Source: Agaricus subrufescens
Lineage: Eukaryota > Basidiomycota > Agaricomycetes > Agaricales > Agaricaceae
DNA: 64,000 nt
Direction: 5' to 3'
Assembly (NCBI GenBank): GCA_029945375.1
Contig: CM057066.1
Coordinates: 1,426,001-1,490,000 of the forward strand
Shown here: positions 1 to 11,343 of the stretch, piece by piece
Layout: each line of letters begins with the position of its first letter
Numbering within the stretch: the first letter of the stretch is position 1
Made by a program: the position numbers and the translations under genes
The notes under the pieces: generated by a model
Database searches by the model: none
What the model saw: the letters and a program-made list of their open reading frames with translations, nothing else
Told to the model about the DNA's origin: nothing

Positions 1-179
1 ATGCAGGGATGGTGGTGTGACAGTGGTAAAACTATTCTACAGAAACCATATGGCTTAAATTAACATTGAAGGGTTCTACTTTGACAAAAGCATCATATTC
101 AAGTATTTTATGATTTTGTGTACACTGATTACAACATGACTTTGTTGTGTATCATGTCAGCAAGGTGTGAGGATCAAGA

Positions 180-2010
180 AATAGAAATAGATATGTACAC
201 TTAATGCCTTCATTATGGGATTACTTTGATGTTCGGGACGCAGCCCTGATCAATGGTATAGCCATGACCTTGTATTTTAGCCTGTACATGGACTGAGTGC
301 AGTAACGGTATGACAGTGCCTTGACATTGCGAGGTGCAATGGCTGTGATCAGATGCCTACTGATCATGGCACAGTTTTGTCATGTGTAGTGCATCAAGAC
401 GACTGTCAATGAAGTGCAAACACTTACACTCTTCATTGCGGGATTGCTTTGACAGTCAGGAGGCAATAGCCCTGATTAATGGCATGATGGCAGAATAATG
501 GCGTGGCCGTTGTGGCAGCGGCCTTGTATTTTAGCTTGCACATGTCCGCGATCTTTTTTTTCCTATAATCAACGCATGGCCGTGATTTTTTTTTCTCCTA
601 TAATCAGCGCATGGCCGCGATCTTGCTTTGGCCCGCTCATGGACCAAGTACGTCAATGGGCGTGGTCCTGCCGTGATCAGATGCCCACTGATCACGGCAA
701 CAACCTTGTCGTGCATTGTGTCTCGAGATGCGTGTCAGTGAGGTGCGAAAATCAAGAAATGATCACGTACACTTACGAATTTCATCTCGGGATTTGGTTG
801 ACATTCGGGATGCAACGGCCCTGATAGATGGCAAAATGAGATGATAATGGCATTGTGTCTGCGATAGCCGTGCGCATGGCTACGGTCTTGCTTTTGGCCC
901 GCGCATGGACCAAGTACGTCGATGGGCGTGGTCTTGCTGTGATTAGATGCTCGCTGATCACGGCACGACTTTGTCGTGCATCGCGTCTCAAGATGGGTGT
1001 GCGCTCAGTGCAAAAATCAAGAAATGAGTACGTACATTTACGACTTTCATTTCAGGATTGGTTTGACATTCGGGATGCAACGGCCCTGATCGATGGCAAA
1101 GTGAGGTGATAATGGCATTGTGTCTGCGATAGCCGTGCGCGTGGCTACGATCTTGCTTTTGGCTAGCATGGACCGAGTGGATCGATGGGCGTGGTCTTGC
1201 TGTGATCAGATGCTCGCTGATCACGGCACGACTTTGTCGTGCATCGCGTCTCAAGATGGGTGTGCGCTCGGTGCAAAAATCAAGAAATGAGTACGTACAT
1301 TTACGACTTTCATTTCGGGATTGGTTTGACATTCGGGATGCAACGGCCCTGATCGATGGCAAAATAAGATGATAATGGCATTGTGTCCTGCGATAGCCGT
1401 GCGCGTGTAAAGGTAAATCTTGCCTGGCTGCGCATGGACCGGGTGGATCGATGGGCGTGGTCTTTTGCTGTGATCGGATGCTTTCGCTGATCGCGGCGCG
1501 ACTTTTTGTACGTCTTTGTCAGCGTCTCAAGATGGGTGTGCGCTCAGTGCAAAAATCAAGAAATGAGTACGTACATTTACGACTTTCATTTCGGGATCGG
1601 TTTGACATTCGGGATGCAACGGCCCTGATCGATGGCAAAGTGAGGTGATAATGGCATTGTGTCTGCGATAGCCGTGCGCGTGGCTACGATCTTGCTTTTG
1701 GCCTGCGCATGGACCGAGTGGATCGATGGGCGTGGTCTTGCTGTGATCAGATGCTCGCTGATCACGGCGCGACTTTGTCGTGCATCGCGTCTCAAGATGG
1801 GTGTGCGCTCAGTGCAAAAACCAATGAATACGTACATTTACGACTTTCATTTCGGGATCGGTTTGACGTCCAGGATGCAATGGCCCTGATCAATGGCAAA
1901 ATGATGACATGATAATGGCATGTTGTCTGCGATAGCCGTGCGCATGGCCGCGATGTTGCGTTTGGCCTGTGCACGGACCAAGTCCAGTGACGGCTTGACG
2001 ATGGCGTGGC
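180..2010. repeat. ~265-bp tandem satellite array
   Basis: The phrase beginning 'gataatggcattgtgtctgc' recurs near 841, 1107, 1370, 1647 and 1911, giving a period of about 263-277 bp. Between repeats come the same blocks in the same order, including a TGATCA..TGATCA stretch and a 'tttgacattcgggatgcaacgg' type block. Copies from about 840 to 1960 are well conserved. Upstream of 840 the same motifs are present but degenerate. The open frames here (for example 855-1109, 988-1362, 1659-1889) are repeats of each other and show no protein logic, so I treat the region as noncoding satellite DNA. Confidence 0.85.
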
Positions 2011-2099
2011 ATCGTGAGCTGCGATGGCCGCAATCAGGGGCAAGGGAAACGAAACGTAGGCGACTGTTTTGGTATAGGTCAAAGCTTAGCATCATTGAT

Positions 2100-3240
2100 T
2101 GTCACACCGGGTAACAAGGTACAATGACACATTGATTCGGGTACAAAGGCATTTTCTTCGGCTGCCTTCCATTCTTTCAATGAAAATGTTAGTAGGTTGT
2201 CACCGCTCTAATCTTCATAATGGTGGCCTTTGAGGGAGATTTAACTTCATGCGGGCCGCTCATATGTTTGTTACTGCTTTAGTTCTTCATAAGTGTCGCT
2301 TTGAATTCAAATCGAAATGCATCCTGTCGATGTTATTGTTTTTGCGCGAGCACACGCAGGCCCTACCCTGAACTGTCAATGGAGTTCGGGACAGTCTGCC
2401 GGCAAGGCAACTGCTGCCGAACACCGCTAGCCTTTTTGGGTACTAAAGCCTTGATGGTGTCTGGCGACTATCCGTTCACAGCGTTCGCTTATCGCATGCT
2501 GGGACGGTTGATACCTGGGTGGTTTCGAGTGTTCGAGGACCACATGGATGATGCTCTGCGAGTGAAGAAAGTTGCGAACAGAGTGAGTGTTATGATTTTG
2601 TGTTGTCGTCCATATCGCGCTCACTTCCCTGGCTTGGCGTGCGGGACGCTGACAGCTGCAATGGGTCCCTGCCACGACCCTGCCTCAACTTTACAGCGAT
2701 TGCAGGGCAATGAAATGATCCGTGCTGTTATCAATGGCGCTCCCCGCACGCAATAAATAGAACAGTGCATCGTCGAGTAGGCCTTTTCCTCGCCTTTCAT
2801 TCCTCTTCCCTCAGATCGTTCGCAGTTCTATCCCCCTTCTTGTCGTCGTTTCGACTGAGTACGGTCGAGTTGCGGTTAGGCGCCCCCGCAATGAGGCTTG
2901 GAAAAGGCATGTCGACTTCGTAGATTGGGTGCGATTGGAACACCCTTGGCCTGTTTGGCCGAGGTTCTTCAGCCTCTCCGACTGCTCACAGACCCGCTTG
3001 ACCTCTGTGCCAGCTGTGGTGTGAGCGTGGGGATGTCCTCACCATGGGCTGCGTCAACGTGCGCTGACCGTGCCTCTCGCTTTGGCGGAGGGATCGTGAG
3101 GAGTTCGCAGAAGCGCTTACGATTCTCGAGTCTCCCACCATTTCTGCTTTGTCATGCTCTCGCGATGGAGGAACTTCTTGGAGACTTGGTGCGCCATCGT
3201 TTGTTCTATCCCACACCGTTTATTGCAACTATCTAACACA
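2100..3240. other. no supported gene
   Basis: Two open frames occur on the plus strand (2301-2756, 151 codons; 2898-3236, 112 codons). Neither shows a recognisable motif, signal peptide or splice context. The 151-codon frame is rich in Cys and Arg and could be a relic. I do not call either as a gene. Confidence 0.5.
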
Positions 3241-3256
3241 GACATAGTCTTTTAAT

Positions 3257-3432
3257 GTCTATCGCTTTACCTGTGTGCGCTATCACTTTTCACGTGTGCG
3301 CTATCGCTTTTCATGTGTGCGCTGTCAGTTTACCTGTGCGCTATCACTTTACCTGTGTGCGCTGTCAGTTTACCTGTGTGCGCTATCGCTTTTTCTGTGT
3401 TTGTTATTGCTTTACCTGTGCGTTTTCATTGA
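3257..3432. repeat. ~18-22-bp minisatellite (CTGTGTGCGCTATC type)
   Basis: About eight imperfect tandem copies of a unit reading roughly 'tacctgtgtgcgctatcgct' are seen, with alternating 'gctatc' and 'gctgtc' variants. Two overlapping open frames of 87 and 74 codons are by-products of the repeat and encode only Cys/Val/Phe-rich repeats. Confidence 0.85.
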
Positions 3433-3540
3433 TGCTATCCTGTATCCCCACTCAATCTCTCAGAAATTTACTGGTCTGTCATGGTCTACCCGGTTGTAGA
3501 CTTCCTTTTTTCCTGTAGGTATTGATATCCTCCCCGCCTA

Positions 3541-3862
3541 TCCATCACATGCCCTCTCTTCACTCTCTTGCTCCAGTATTGCAGTGTGTTGAAGGAACAT
3601 GTTGGGACTTTGGTAGGCCATTCTTAACACTACCACGTGCACTATACTTGCATCTCTCTCACTCATTGTAGTTTTTTAGTGTTTGTTCGGTCTCTGCTTT
3701 CGTCTTATCCGTCACACACCCTCCTCCCCTCACTCTCTTACCCCATATTGCCATGATGTGTTGCGACTTTGGTAGGCTATCCTTTATGCTACTGTGTGCG
3801 CCTTACTTGCATCTCTCACTCATTTGTAGTTTTTTAGTGTTTGTTCAGTGTTTGATTTTGTT
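3541..3862. repeat. ~170-bp tandem duplication
   Basis: The block 3541-3695 (ending in 'gtagttttttagtgtttgtt') is repeated with divergence at 3709-3862. Both contain 'actttggtaggc' and 'acttgcatctctc'. No gene is evident in either copy. Confidence 0.7.
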
Positions 3863-3869
3863 CATCTAT

Positions 3870-4720
3870 TTGGCATTCTCCTTTGTGTTCATGGAGATAT
3901 CCGCCACTGATAGAATACCATGTCCTTGTGTTCATGTCGGTACTCATTCTATTATTTGTGTGTGTGGATCTCATCTCATCCTCATATAAAGCATCTGGTG
4001 TCATCATGGACACACTCTACACCAACGTTTTGGTGTCCCTCTATCTTTTGAGGTTTGTCATTGATCTACATGTGTTTGTCTTACTCACGCGTTACAGGTT
4101 CTTGTCTCCCTTTGCTATGCTCTTGGGATTATATACTGCCTTGCTCAGTGAACTGGTGTTGTCAGTGGCACCCCTTACATTTGTGAACTCCATTACTGAC
4201 CATGTGTCATAAAGTATCTTCGTAGCATTTGACTCACTCAGCATTACTTATGCCTTGTTGTACCTCTACACTGTGTGAGTCTGCCTTCTGTGATCCAGGT
4301 TGATTCTATTGCTTTACTCATGATGTATACTTGACAGATCTTATTCCTCGCATGTGCCACTCTACTTTTCCCACCATCTGTATCATTTGTATGCTGCATC
4401 TTTTCGGTGAGTGCTACCTCTTGTATGATATACTTAGTAATGCCCAACCTTCTATGCTAGACTATGTCATTCTCTGTCATTATTGTGTCACGGCTATATA
4501 AGGTACATGTCTGATTTACTTTTGACCCATACTCAATATGCTTGTAGGTGGGCGTATTTTACTGCAAGATGATCTGCTATGTTTTGTCTTACTTTGTAAG
4601 TATCCTCTCTGTGAATGTATTAAGTTGTACTTACTATTTATTGTTACTCAGTCATTTGTATATCATATGTACTTGTTTGTTACTTACATTGTATTCTTCT
4701 TATATGTAGTTATATGACCT
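3870..4720. other. no supported gene
   Basis: AT-rich, pyrimidine-rich sequence with short open frames (3753-3989, 3883-4212) made of hydrophobic residues and without splice or domain support. A short palindrome (ACAGG-a-GGGCCC-g-CCTGT) lies at about 4722-4740. Confidence 0.5.
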
Positions 4721-4830
4721 GAGACAGGAGGGCCCGCCTGTTTCATGCCATGTAACTTTTTTTTAGTGTAGTGTTTTCAATTTTTAACTTGCAATCCTCA
4801 TGTAACAATGCATATATATTATCATGAATA

Positions 4831-4923
4831 GAGGGGAAACCCTGTCAGTCTGATTTTATAAGGGGAAACTCTGTCAGTTTGATTTTATAAGGGTAAAAAC
4901 TTAGTCAATTTCATTTTATGAGG
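4831..4923. repeat. three ~29-bp direct repeats
   Basis: 'aggggaaaccctgtcagt' followed by 'ctgattttata' is repeated three times with increasing divergence, just upstream of the accessory gene promoter. It may be a subterminal transposase-binding array, which is inference from position only. Confidence 0.65.
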
Positions 4924-4973
4924 ACCCAGGTAATCCAAACATGTTTGCTCATGTGATTTTACAGATCTGACCA

Positions 4974-4981
4974 TATATAAG
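4974..4981 (+). promoter_or_regulatory. TATA box of the accessory gene
   Basis: TATATAAG lies 48 bp upstream of the ATG at 5029. The same octamer precedes the other plus-strand gene of the element (11285-11292), suggesting shared promoter design. Confidence 0.55.
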
Positions 4982-5028
4982 ATGAAAAACTTTTGAACAC
5001 CCATCATTCTTTCTTGCTTCTGCCCACC

Positions 5029-7886
5029 ATGTCTCAACCTTCCTCTGTCACCATTCCTGTCCACACCTCCTCTACCCCTCAGAGGCTCTCTGTCCCCCCT
5101 GCTACTCCTGCTCCTGCCTCTGCTGTCTCTCCTGCCCCTACTCACTCCTCTAGGGTTAGGGGAAATCTGGCTAGGAACCAAACTTTCACTAACTCCTTAG
5201 CCACTGCCATTGATGGTCAGCAGGCTGCTGCAACTCATAACCATGGAGGTAAGGGTAAGGGTAGAGGTCGCAAACCACGTCGCAAGTCTAGTAAGTAATT
5301 TTTCATATCTTAGTTCTCTATTTTTACCAGTATTATAGAGGGTAGAATGGAGCAACAAGAAAGTGTTAGTGAAGTTGGTGAGTATTTCATAATAACAAGT
5401 ATAGCTTATCTTGATATTCTTATAAGAACCTGGTACTACTAGTACCACTACTACCCCAGTTCAAGATAGTAAGTATGATTTCCATTTGTTGTATAACATT
5501 TTCTTATAACATCATAAGCTCCTATTAGTGGTCAGGTTGCTAGTGGTACTACTAGTACCACTACTACTCAGGTTCAAGATTGTAAGTATGATTTCCTTTT
5601 GTTGTATAGCATCTTCTTATAATATTATAAGCTCCTGTCAGTGGCCAGGTTTCTAGTGGTACTACTAGTGCCATTAGTACTCAAGTTCAAGATGGTAAGT
5701 ACAATTTCTATTTGTTGTATAACATCTTCTTATAATATTATAAGCTTCTGTTAGTGGTCAGGTTTCTGGTGGTACTACTAGTACCACTACTACTGAAGTT
5801 CAAGATAGTAAGTAAAAGTTTCATTTTTGTGTAACACTTTCTTATACTTTTATCAGCATCTAGTGGTGGTCAAGTTCCTGGTGGAAGGGTAATCAGTAAG
5901 TTCAAATCTATATAACACATTCTTATACTTATATTTTTGTAAGGGCAATCTACTATTCCCAATCTTCCTCCTAAACTTCTTAATCGTCGTGGTCAGTTCA
6001 AGTGGGATGCTACAGTTAGGGTTGAGTGGAAGAAAGCTGTAAAAGAAAAGGAGCATGATGTTAGAGATAAGGGCTTGAAGAAGAAATCATATGGGGCTAG
6101 AAAACGTAGGTTGCATCATAGGGCTGGTGTTAGCTATGTGGCAGGTGGTGAAGCTAGCAAGTCTTCTCTTGCTGATCTTGGTTTGGGAGGGGATGATGAC
6201 TTGATGGACATTGATAGCTCAGAGCATGAAGATGATGTAAATGAGTAATTTCTTGAATATACTAGCACTCTTTTCTGATGGTCTGCCAGGAAATTGATGA
6301 GTCTCAAGCTAGTTCTGTGATTATTATTTCCATGTTCAATTTATATCTGTCTAATGATTTCTTAGTGGTGTTCATGTTGTCTTAATGGAGGAGACTTATA
6401 TCTCTGCCAATGTCACCGGGCTGTTTGTTACAAATGCCTTGGTGACATTGCAACACAGCCTAATCTTGGCAAATTTACCTGTCCATATTGTTGGAAAGAG
6501 AATGATACAAGAATGGGAACAGTCACTCCCTATGTTGTCAGTACACACAGAACTATTACTTTGAAATTGATCTAACTATAATTTTAGCCTTTCACAAACT
6601 CTGCTGAAGTAGTATTCATAAAGTCCTCTCTAGTTTCTAGAAGCAGACTACCAGAAATATGTCCTGGCACCCTTTGTTTGATAAGCTTTGTGCTCAAAGG
6701 TTTTGACACAGAGTCTACTGTGGCATCCCTCATCTATCTCCATCTCAAACATTATTTCCTCAATACCCCTACTAGCAAAGTTCAACATTTTATTGTTGAA
6801 TTTGATGATGACACAGATAAAAAGGGACAGTTAATTCATTGGAAAAATATGAAAAAGCTTCTTCCAGATTTTGAACAGTGAGTAGATTTATTCCTAGTAT
6901 AAATCTAACTCTAATCAAAATTAGATTTGATCGTTTTTTGATTTTCATAACTACTCATTCAACACCTGATGGTGACCTCTGGGTTAAAGGCACAGGAAGA
7001 GATGAAAATGAAGACCGATCTGCTTTTGATATTGAAAATGTGAAGTATAATCTAATTCAAAGTAAAATTCTGATATACTAATAATTTGTCTCAGTTTTTC
7101 ACTTTTCTCTTTCCCAAGAGATTCATTGAAATCATAACAACTGATCTTAGAGCTAGTCTCTTTCTTTTGTGCTGTGAAGGTCCTTTTGTACAAAGAGAGC
7201 TTCTTGCACGTATTCACAGTTTTACAAAGGAGTGAGTATTTTTTAATTTGTTATTCTCCTGTCTAACTTTGATTTTGAAGCAAATTTTGGCTTACAACTG
7301 CCTTTGTCAAAAAAGACTTTCATCCAACATCTGTTCACACATTTCTGATGAATTTTGTGACCACAGTTTATATCAACCAAAAGCCATCAGTCTTCCCCAA
7401 TCTTTTAGAAGCACAATATGAGTTAGGTGCAAGTATTGATGGAATTATGATGTCTAGGAGGGGTGACAATGGGTTTTGCTTATTACGTTGGGTCAATGCC
7501 CTTTATAGCCCTTGTGGTGCTCCTGCTCCAACTTGTTGTCCTAATTGTGGAGCATTTTTACCCTGGTCTGTCAAGGAAGTTTTCCCTGCTCAAAATCCTT
7601 CAGAAAAGATACCAGGTGTACATAAAGGTATATTCAATATTATTAGTCATCTATGTCTGTACTCAAATATTTTACAGATCTGCAACCAATGTCTTTATAT
7701 TGCAAAAATCCAAGTTGTGCTTTGGCACTTCATCGGAAACATCCCTCATCTTCTTTTTTGGTTACAAATAGTTATCCCCCACCTCATACTATTGCTGGCA
7801 GGGTTTGGGGATATTGGGTTGGATGTTGGATGGAGCCTTCTGATACAGATCAAACTTTTAATTTGTCTTTTGATGATGTTATGTAG
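5029..7886 (+). CDS. KDZ-element accessory protein: PHD-like finger plus caspase-like fold (putative)
   Basis: Fifteen exons keep one frame and give 719 aa: 5029-5290, 5339-5377, 5427-5468, 5519-5581, 5632-5694, 5745-5807, 5857-5895, 5944-6236, 6290-6316, 6366-6536, 6588-6877, 6925-7039, 7095-7231, 7281-7627, 7678-7886. I chose ATG 5029 because it follows the TATA box at a normal distance and has a good context. N-terminal residues are Ser/Thr/Pro-rich and include 21-residue repeats. Residues about 299-343 form a Cys-rich finger (CSCCLNGGDLYLCQC, later CPYC) like a PHD finger. Residues about 370-530 follow a caspase-like order: a hydrophobic strand, a helix, another strand, then FLIFITTH (His462), and 53 residues later SLFLLCC (Cys515/516). 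A C-terminal zinc ribbon has CPNC (621-624) and a C-x4-C (659-664). The caspase-fold assignment is my inference; a structural prediction would decide it. The gene is convergent with the KDZ transposase. I do not know a characterised homologue. Confidence 0.65.
5427..5807 (+). repeat. tandem exon-intron array (63-nt exon + 50-nt intron)
   Basis: Three full 63-nt exons (5519-5581, 5632-5694, 5745-5807) and one 42-nt partial exon (5427-5468) are near copies of each other. Each is separated by a 50-nt intron with a GTAAGT donor and a TATAAG-type acceptor (5469-5518, 5582-5631, 5695-5744), giving a 113-bp period. Exon lengths are multiples of three and all introns are in phase 1, so each unit adds or removes 21 residues without changing the frame. 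Confidence 0.85.
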
Positions 7887-7975
7887 CTAATTTTTACTCT
7901 GTGGTACTCTCAATTCAAAATGTTCAAGGTTTTGTCAACTATTAAACAATAGATACATATAAACCAATCAAAGTA

Positions 7976-10900
7976 CTATTTTACCATTTTTTGAATTTTA
8001 CTGCGGTTCCATAATGAAAGAAAAACACTAGTATATAATATAGCCCTTTCCTGCCCCATATATCTGATAGACTTTCTAATTTTTGCCAGTCCACCATTTC
8101 CACATTCAGCTGCACTAGAGTTAACCCTAGCTAATAAAGGTTGACTTTCAGCATATGTAGACATGAAAAAGGCCTTGCTACATTTGCTATGACCTTGTGA
8201 ATGAAAATTATCAATGAGAAAAACTGTATCAGAGAAAAACTCTGGTTCCCTGGTCCTACAATATGGACCAAGTTGACAAGCAAAATCATAAATGACATAT
8301 TTTGGAGCTTTAGGCCATCTAGTGACCATAGCTGAGAAAACATCATTTCTTCCTTCACTTGAAGGAATGCAATGATATCCATAGCATATACTATGTGGAC
8401 ACCATGCACACATAAGCCCACCTGTTAGTTGGTTTTGACCATATTCATGGTAGTATTTGTTACACTGCCCTCCTCTTTTCTTGGGTTCCTTGATATTTTC
8501 ATACCTGAGTCCAGGATATGTAGGCCTATGCCTGATCTGGGGCATACTATATTTTGTTCCACTCTAAAAATAGTCTTAGTATATTAATTTATTGAACAGG
8601 TATTTGATATCTACCTTTTTCCACCCACCATCAGCATTGGGTGCAGCTGGGTCACAAGCAGGGCTTTCATATGTAATCATTTGCTTTGTGACATCTTCTG
8701 TTTTCTTGATTAATTGTGTACAAAGTGCCAATGTTGATGAATCCCAGAAAGGTAAATTAGCTTGTTGTTCCATTTTCAATAACCAATATAGACATGGAAT
8801 GCAAGCAAGATAATTGAGTGTAGTTGGTGATGGAGATGCCACAAATGCTTTGAGTTGGTGTAGTGCAGGTCTGTTGATGACTTGAAGAATAGAATCTGAG
8901 CTACTAATCTAATCTTTTTTAAGTCTAGTATTAAACAATTATATATGCAACTTACTTGTTTAAAAAATGCTATAACTTCAGAGGGGCATTTTTTCTTGAG
9001 TAATAAAGCTGATGGAGAGCAGTATTTCTCAAAAAAAGAATGCAGAATTGGTTCTTGTATTTCAAGCATTTCTTGTAACAGAGGTATTTGCTTGATTCTA
9101 GCTATCATATCTTGTGTCTGTTTGGTTTGGTCTTGTATATCTTCATCATCTGTAGACTCTCCCTCCCATTCTTTTGATTTTCCTTTTGAAGTAGTGACTG
9201 ATCCACTATTAAGTGGTCCAGAGAAGATGTTTGCCATTAGTTTCCGGATTTCTGGTGATGAAATAACAGTTTGATGGCGGTAGTAAGAACAGCTTCTGAT
9301 GATAGAGTTTTGGTGGATAGTGGTTGGGGGGTAAAGTGATGAATGTAAATGTTTCTGGTTGAAACCCACAGTAACACCATCCCATATGACTGTTTCTGGA
9401 GCTATTCCACATTCAGGACATTGAAAGTCATTTTCAAGAGTAAGTAGGCCAGCATAGCTAAACCAGGCTGCTCTGAAAATTTTTTCATCCACAAAAGGAG
9501 AATCAGAGTGGTATCTCTGATATCTAATTGATACTGTCTTGATCCAGGCAGTAAATGGAGTTTCAGAAGATACATATGCTGCAGTGTACTCTTCTAAGAG
9601 ATCATGGGTGAACAAGGCATGGTTATTGAGATTGAATATTCCCAAATCACTGCAGTCAGGACCAATGGCTTTGTACCGGGATGATTGACAATGTGTGCAA
9701 TGTTGCAGTTGAATTTGGGTGTGGATTGACTTGGTAAGAGTATAGATAATGCAAGGTTTGGTGTAAATGTTGTAGTTTGGCTGGAATTGCTGTCCACAAG
9801 AACACTGAGATGATGGAGATAATAAAAGTGGTCCATCAAAGGCTAGAACTGGTGGAACAATCTTGTAAATCTTGTCTGTAGAAATTCTTGCCCAGGTTGG
9901 TGGGGGTATTGAGATATAGGATACAGAATGCATAATCTTGATATTAGGCATAGAAATTGAAACTATAAGTATTATTAGCTTTGAGTTTTTATAACATAAT
10001 TAAGTTTACCTGATAATCCATGATTCATATCTAGTGCCAAGTTTTCAGAAGATTCTCCCAAGTATTTCTTGACTGTTTTAATATGAGGGCAGAAAGGATT
10101 ATTTGTTCCATCTTTGGAACATTGCCACGAACTGGAGTGGATGTCTGAGCCAACTAATGTGATTACTGCTCTAGCTTTCACAAGTGAAGGAAGTTGACTA
10201 GATCCAACAGAGAACAATGTTGTGTGTTCTGCATCAATCAATTCCTTTGAAAAAATTGAAACAAGTTCAAGCTTTTCTATAGTAAAATAGTTAGATAATA
10301 AGAACATTAATAAGACTATCATTTACCTGGGCTGTTTTCAAATATGCCTTCACCATATTCTTTTAAAAACCTTTGATGAACACATTTGAAATTTGTTGTT
10401 GCTGCAGTGCAGTAACAAACAGGTTCTGAAGTTAATGATGCTCTATCAATTTGTAAATGATGCCATTTGCCCTGCATTAATTGTATTAGTTAACTGGATT
10501 TTATAAATTAGTTACAGTATAAATCTTACTGTAGATGATCCATTTTTTGTATCCCATCCTTGTATTACAAAAACATCCTTACTTATAGGATAAAATGGCA
10601 TTGCATTAACAAGCACAGCTTCAACAAATTCATGATAAAAGTCTGTTGCCAGTGATATGGAAGAACAATCTAAAAATGGATCCAAAAATCCACTGGAAGA
10701 AACTTCTGAAAATTCAGTAGACTCTTCTACTACAGCAGTAGTTAGTGGAGAGCCACTGTTTAATGGCTCAGAAAAAAAAGTATCTGTTGAAGAAAATTCA
10801 AAAGGGATAGAATTTATAGCTGGAGCAGGATCTTTGATAAACAATGCTTCTTTAGATCTTGTTGAATGTCCTGTTTTTTGTTTTTTTTGAGGTGTAAAAG

Positions 10901-11039
10901 ATAAAGATAAATCTGGAGATTTATCAAAGTTATCAAGAGTTAAAGTAGGTGGAGAGTTGGGTGGTGTATCCAATGTTATTTGGATAGGATTGGGAGGGTT
11001 TTTGTTGTGACGCTTTTGTGATTGGCCTTTTTTAGACAT
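7976..11039 (-). CDS. KDZ transposase with SWIM-like and CxC cysteine clusters
   Basis: Six exons on the minus strand (11039-10530, 10471-10327, 10276-10010, 9962-8956, 8908-8615, 8563-7976) join in frame to 936 aa. I chose ATG 11039; the open frame extends upstream only without an ATG. After a Ser/Pro-rich N terminus there are two SWIM-like C-x-C..C-x-H or C..C-x-H clusters (Cys189, Cys191, Cys201, His203; Cys271, Cys281, His283). Next come a cluster with CSC (361-363) and CTHC (396-399) and a cluster CPEC..WDG (489-503), resembling the CxC5/CxC6 clusters described for KDZ transposases. The C-terminal block has GGLMCAWCPHSICYGY, VIYDFAC, LIDNFHSQGHSKCS and SSAAECGNGGL. Asp834, Asp859 and Glu894 are candidate RNase H-fold catalytic acids. 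The family call is firm; the exact catalytic residues are inferred. Confidence 0.85.
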
Positions 11040-11090
11040 TGAGATAAAGGAATAAAGAGAGGGGTGAGGAACAATAGTCACTTAGAGTTT

Positions 11091-11100
11091 AATATATATG
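11091..11100 (-). promoter_or_regulatory. TATA-like element of the KDZ transposase gene
   Basis: Reading the minus strand, CATATATATT lies about 52 bp upstream of ATG 11039. It shares a divergent promoter region of about 300 bp with the plus-strand gene starting at 11344. Confidence 0.4.
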
Positions 11101-11284
11101 TAGACAGTGAAAATTGATTGCTATATTTAGCAAGTTTTATTAATTAATCTAAACAAACACAAATAGTTGCCCCAAAATTTGCTGAGTCTAAATCTAATAT
11201 TAGAAATAAATTGTATAGAAAGTTCTAGAATCAAATAAACAATAGTCAACAATTTCCCCAATATCAAAAATTTTGATCCAAGAA

Positions 11285-11292
11285 TATATAAG
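11285..11292 (+). promoter_or_regulatory. TATA box of the coiled-coil gene
   Basis: TATATAAG ends 51 bp upstream of ATG 11344 and is identical to the box in front of the accessory gene at 4974-4981. Confidence 0.5.
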
Positions 11293-11343
11293 AGTCTAGT
11301 ATTACTAGCATTTTAATTATCCCTGCATTTTAGCCATCCTCTG

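Noticed and set aside
855..1912. Several overlapping open frames of 65-124 codons
   Set aside because: They recur with each satellite unit on both strands and encode the same repeat text.
3255..3518. Cys-rich small secreted protein candidate (87 codons)
   Set aside because: The frame lies wholly in a minisatellite and a second frame is equally open; no signal peptide logic.
4720..4745. Short GGGCCC palindrome as transposon terminus
   Set aside because: No matching inverted copy was found on the right side, so no terminal inverted repeat is claimed.
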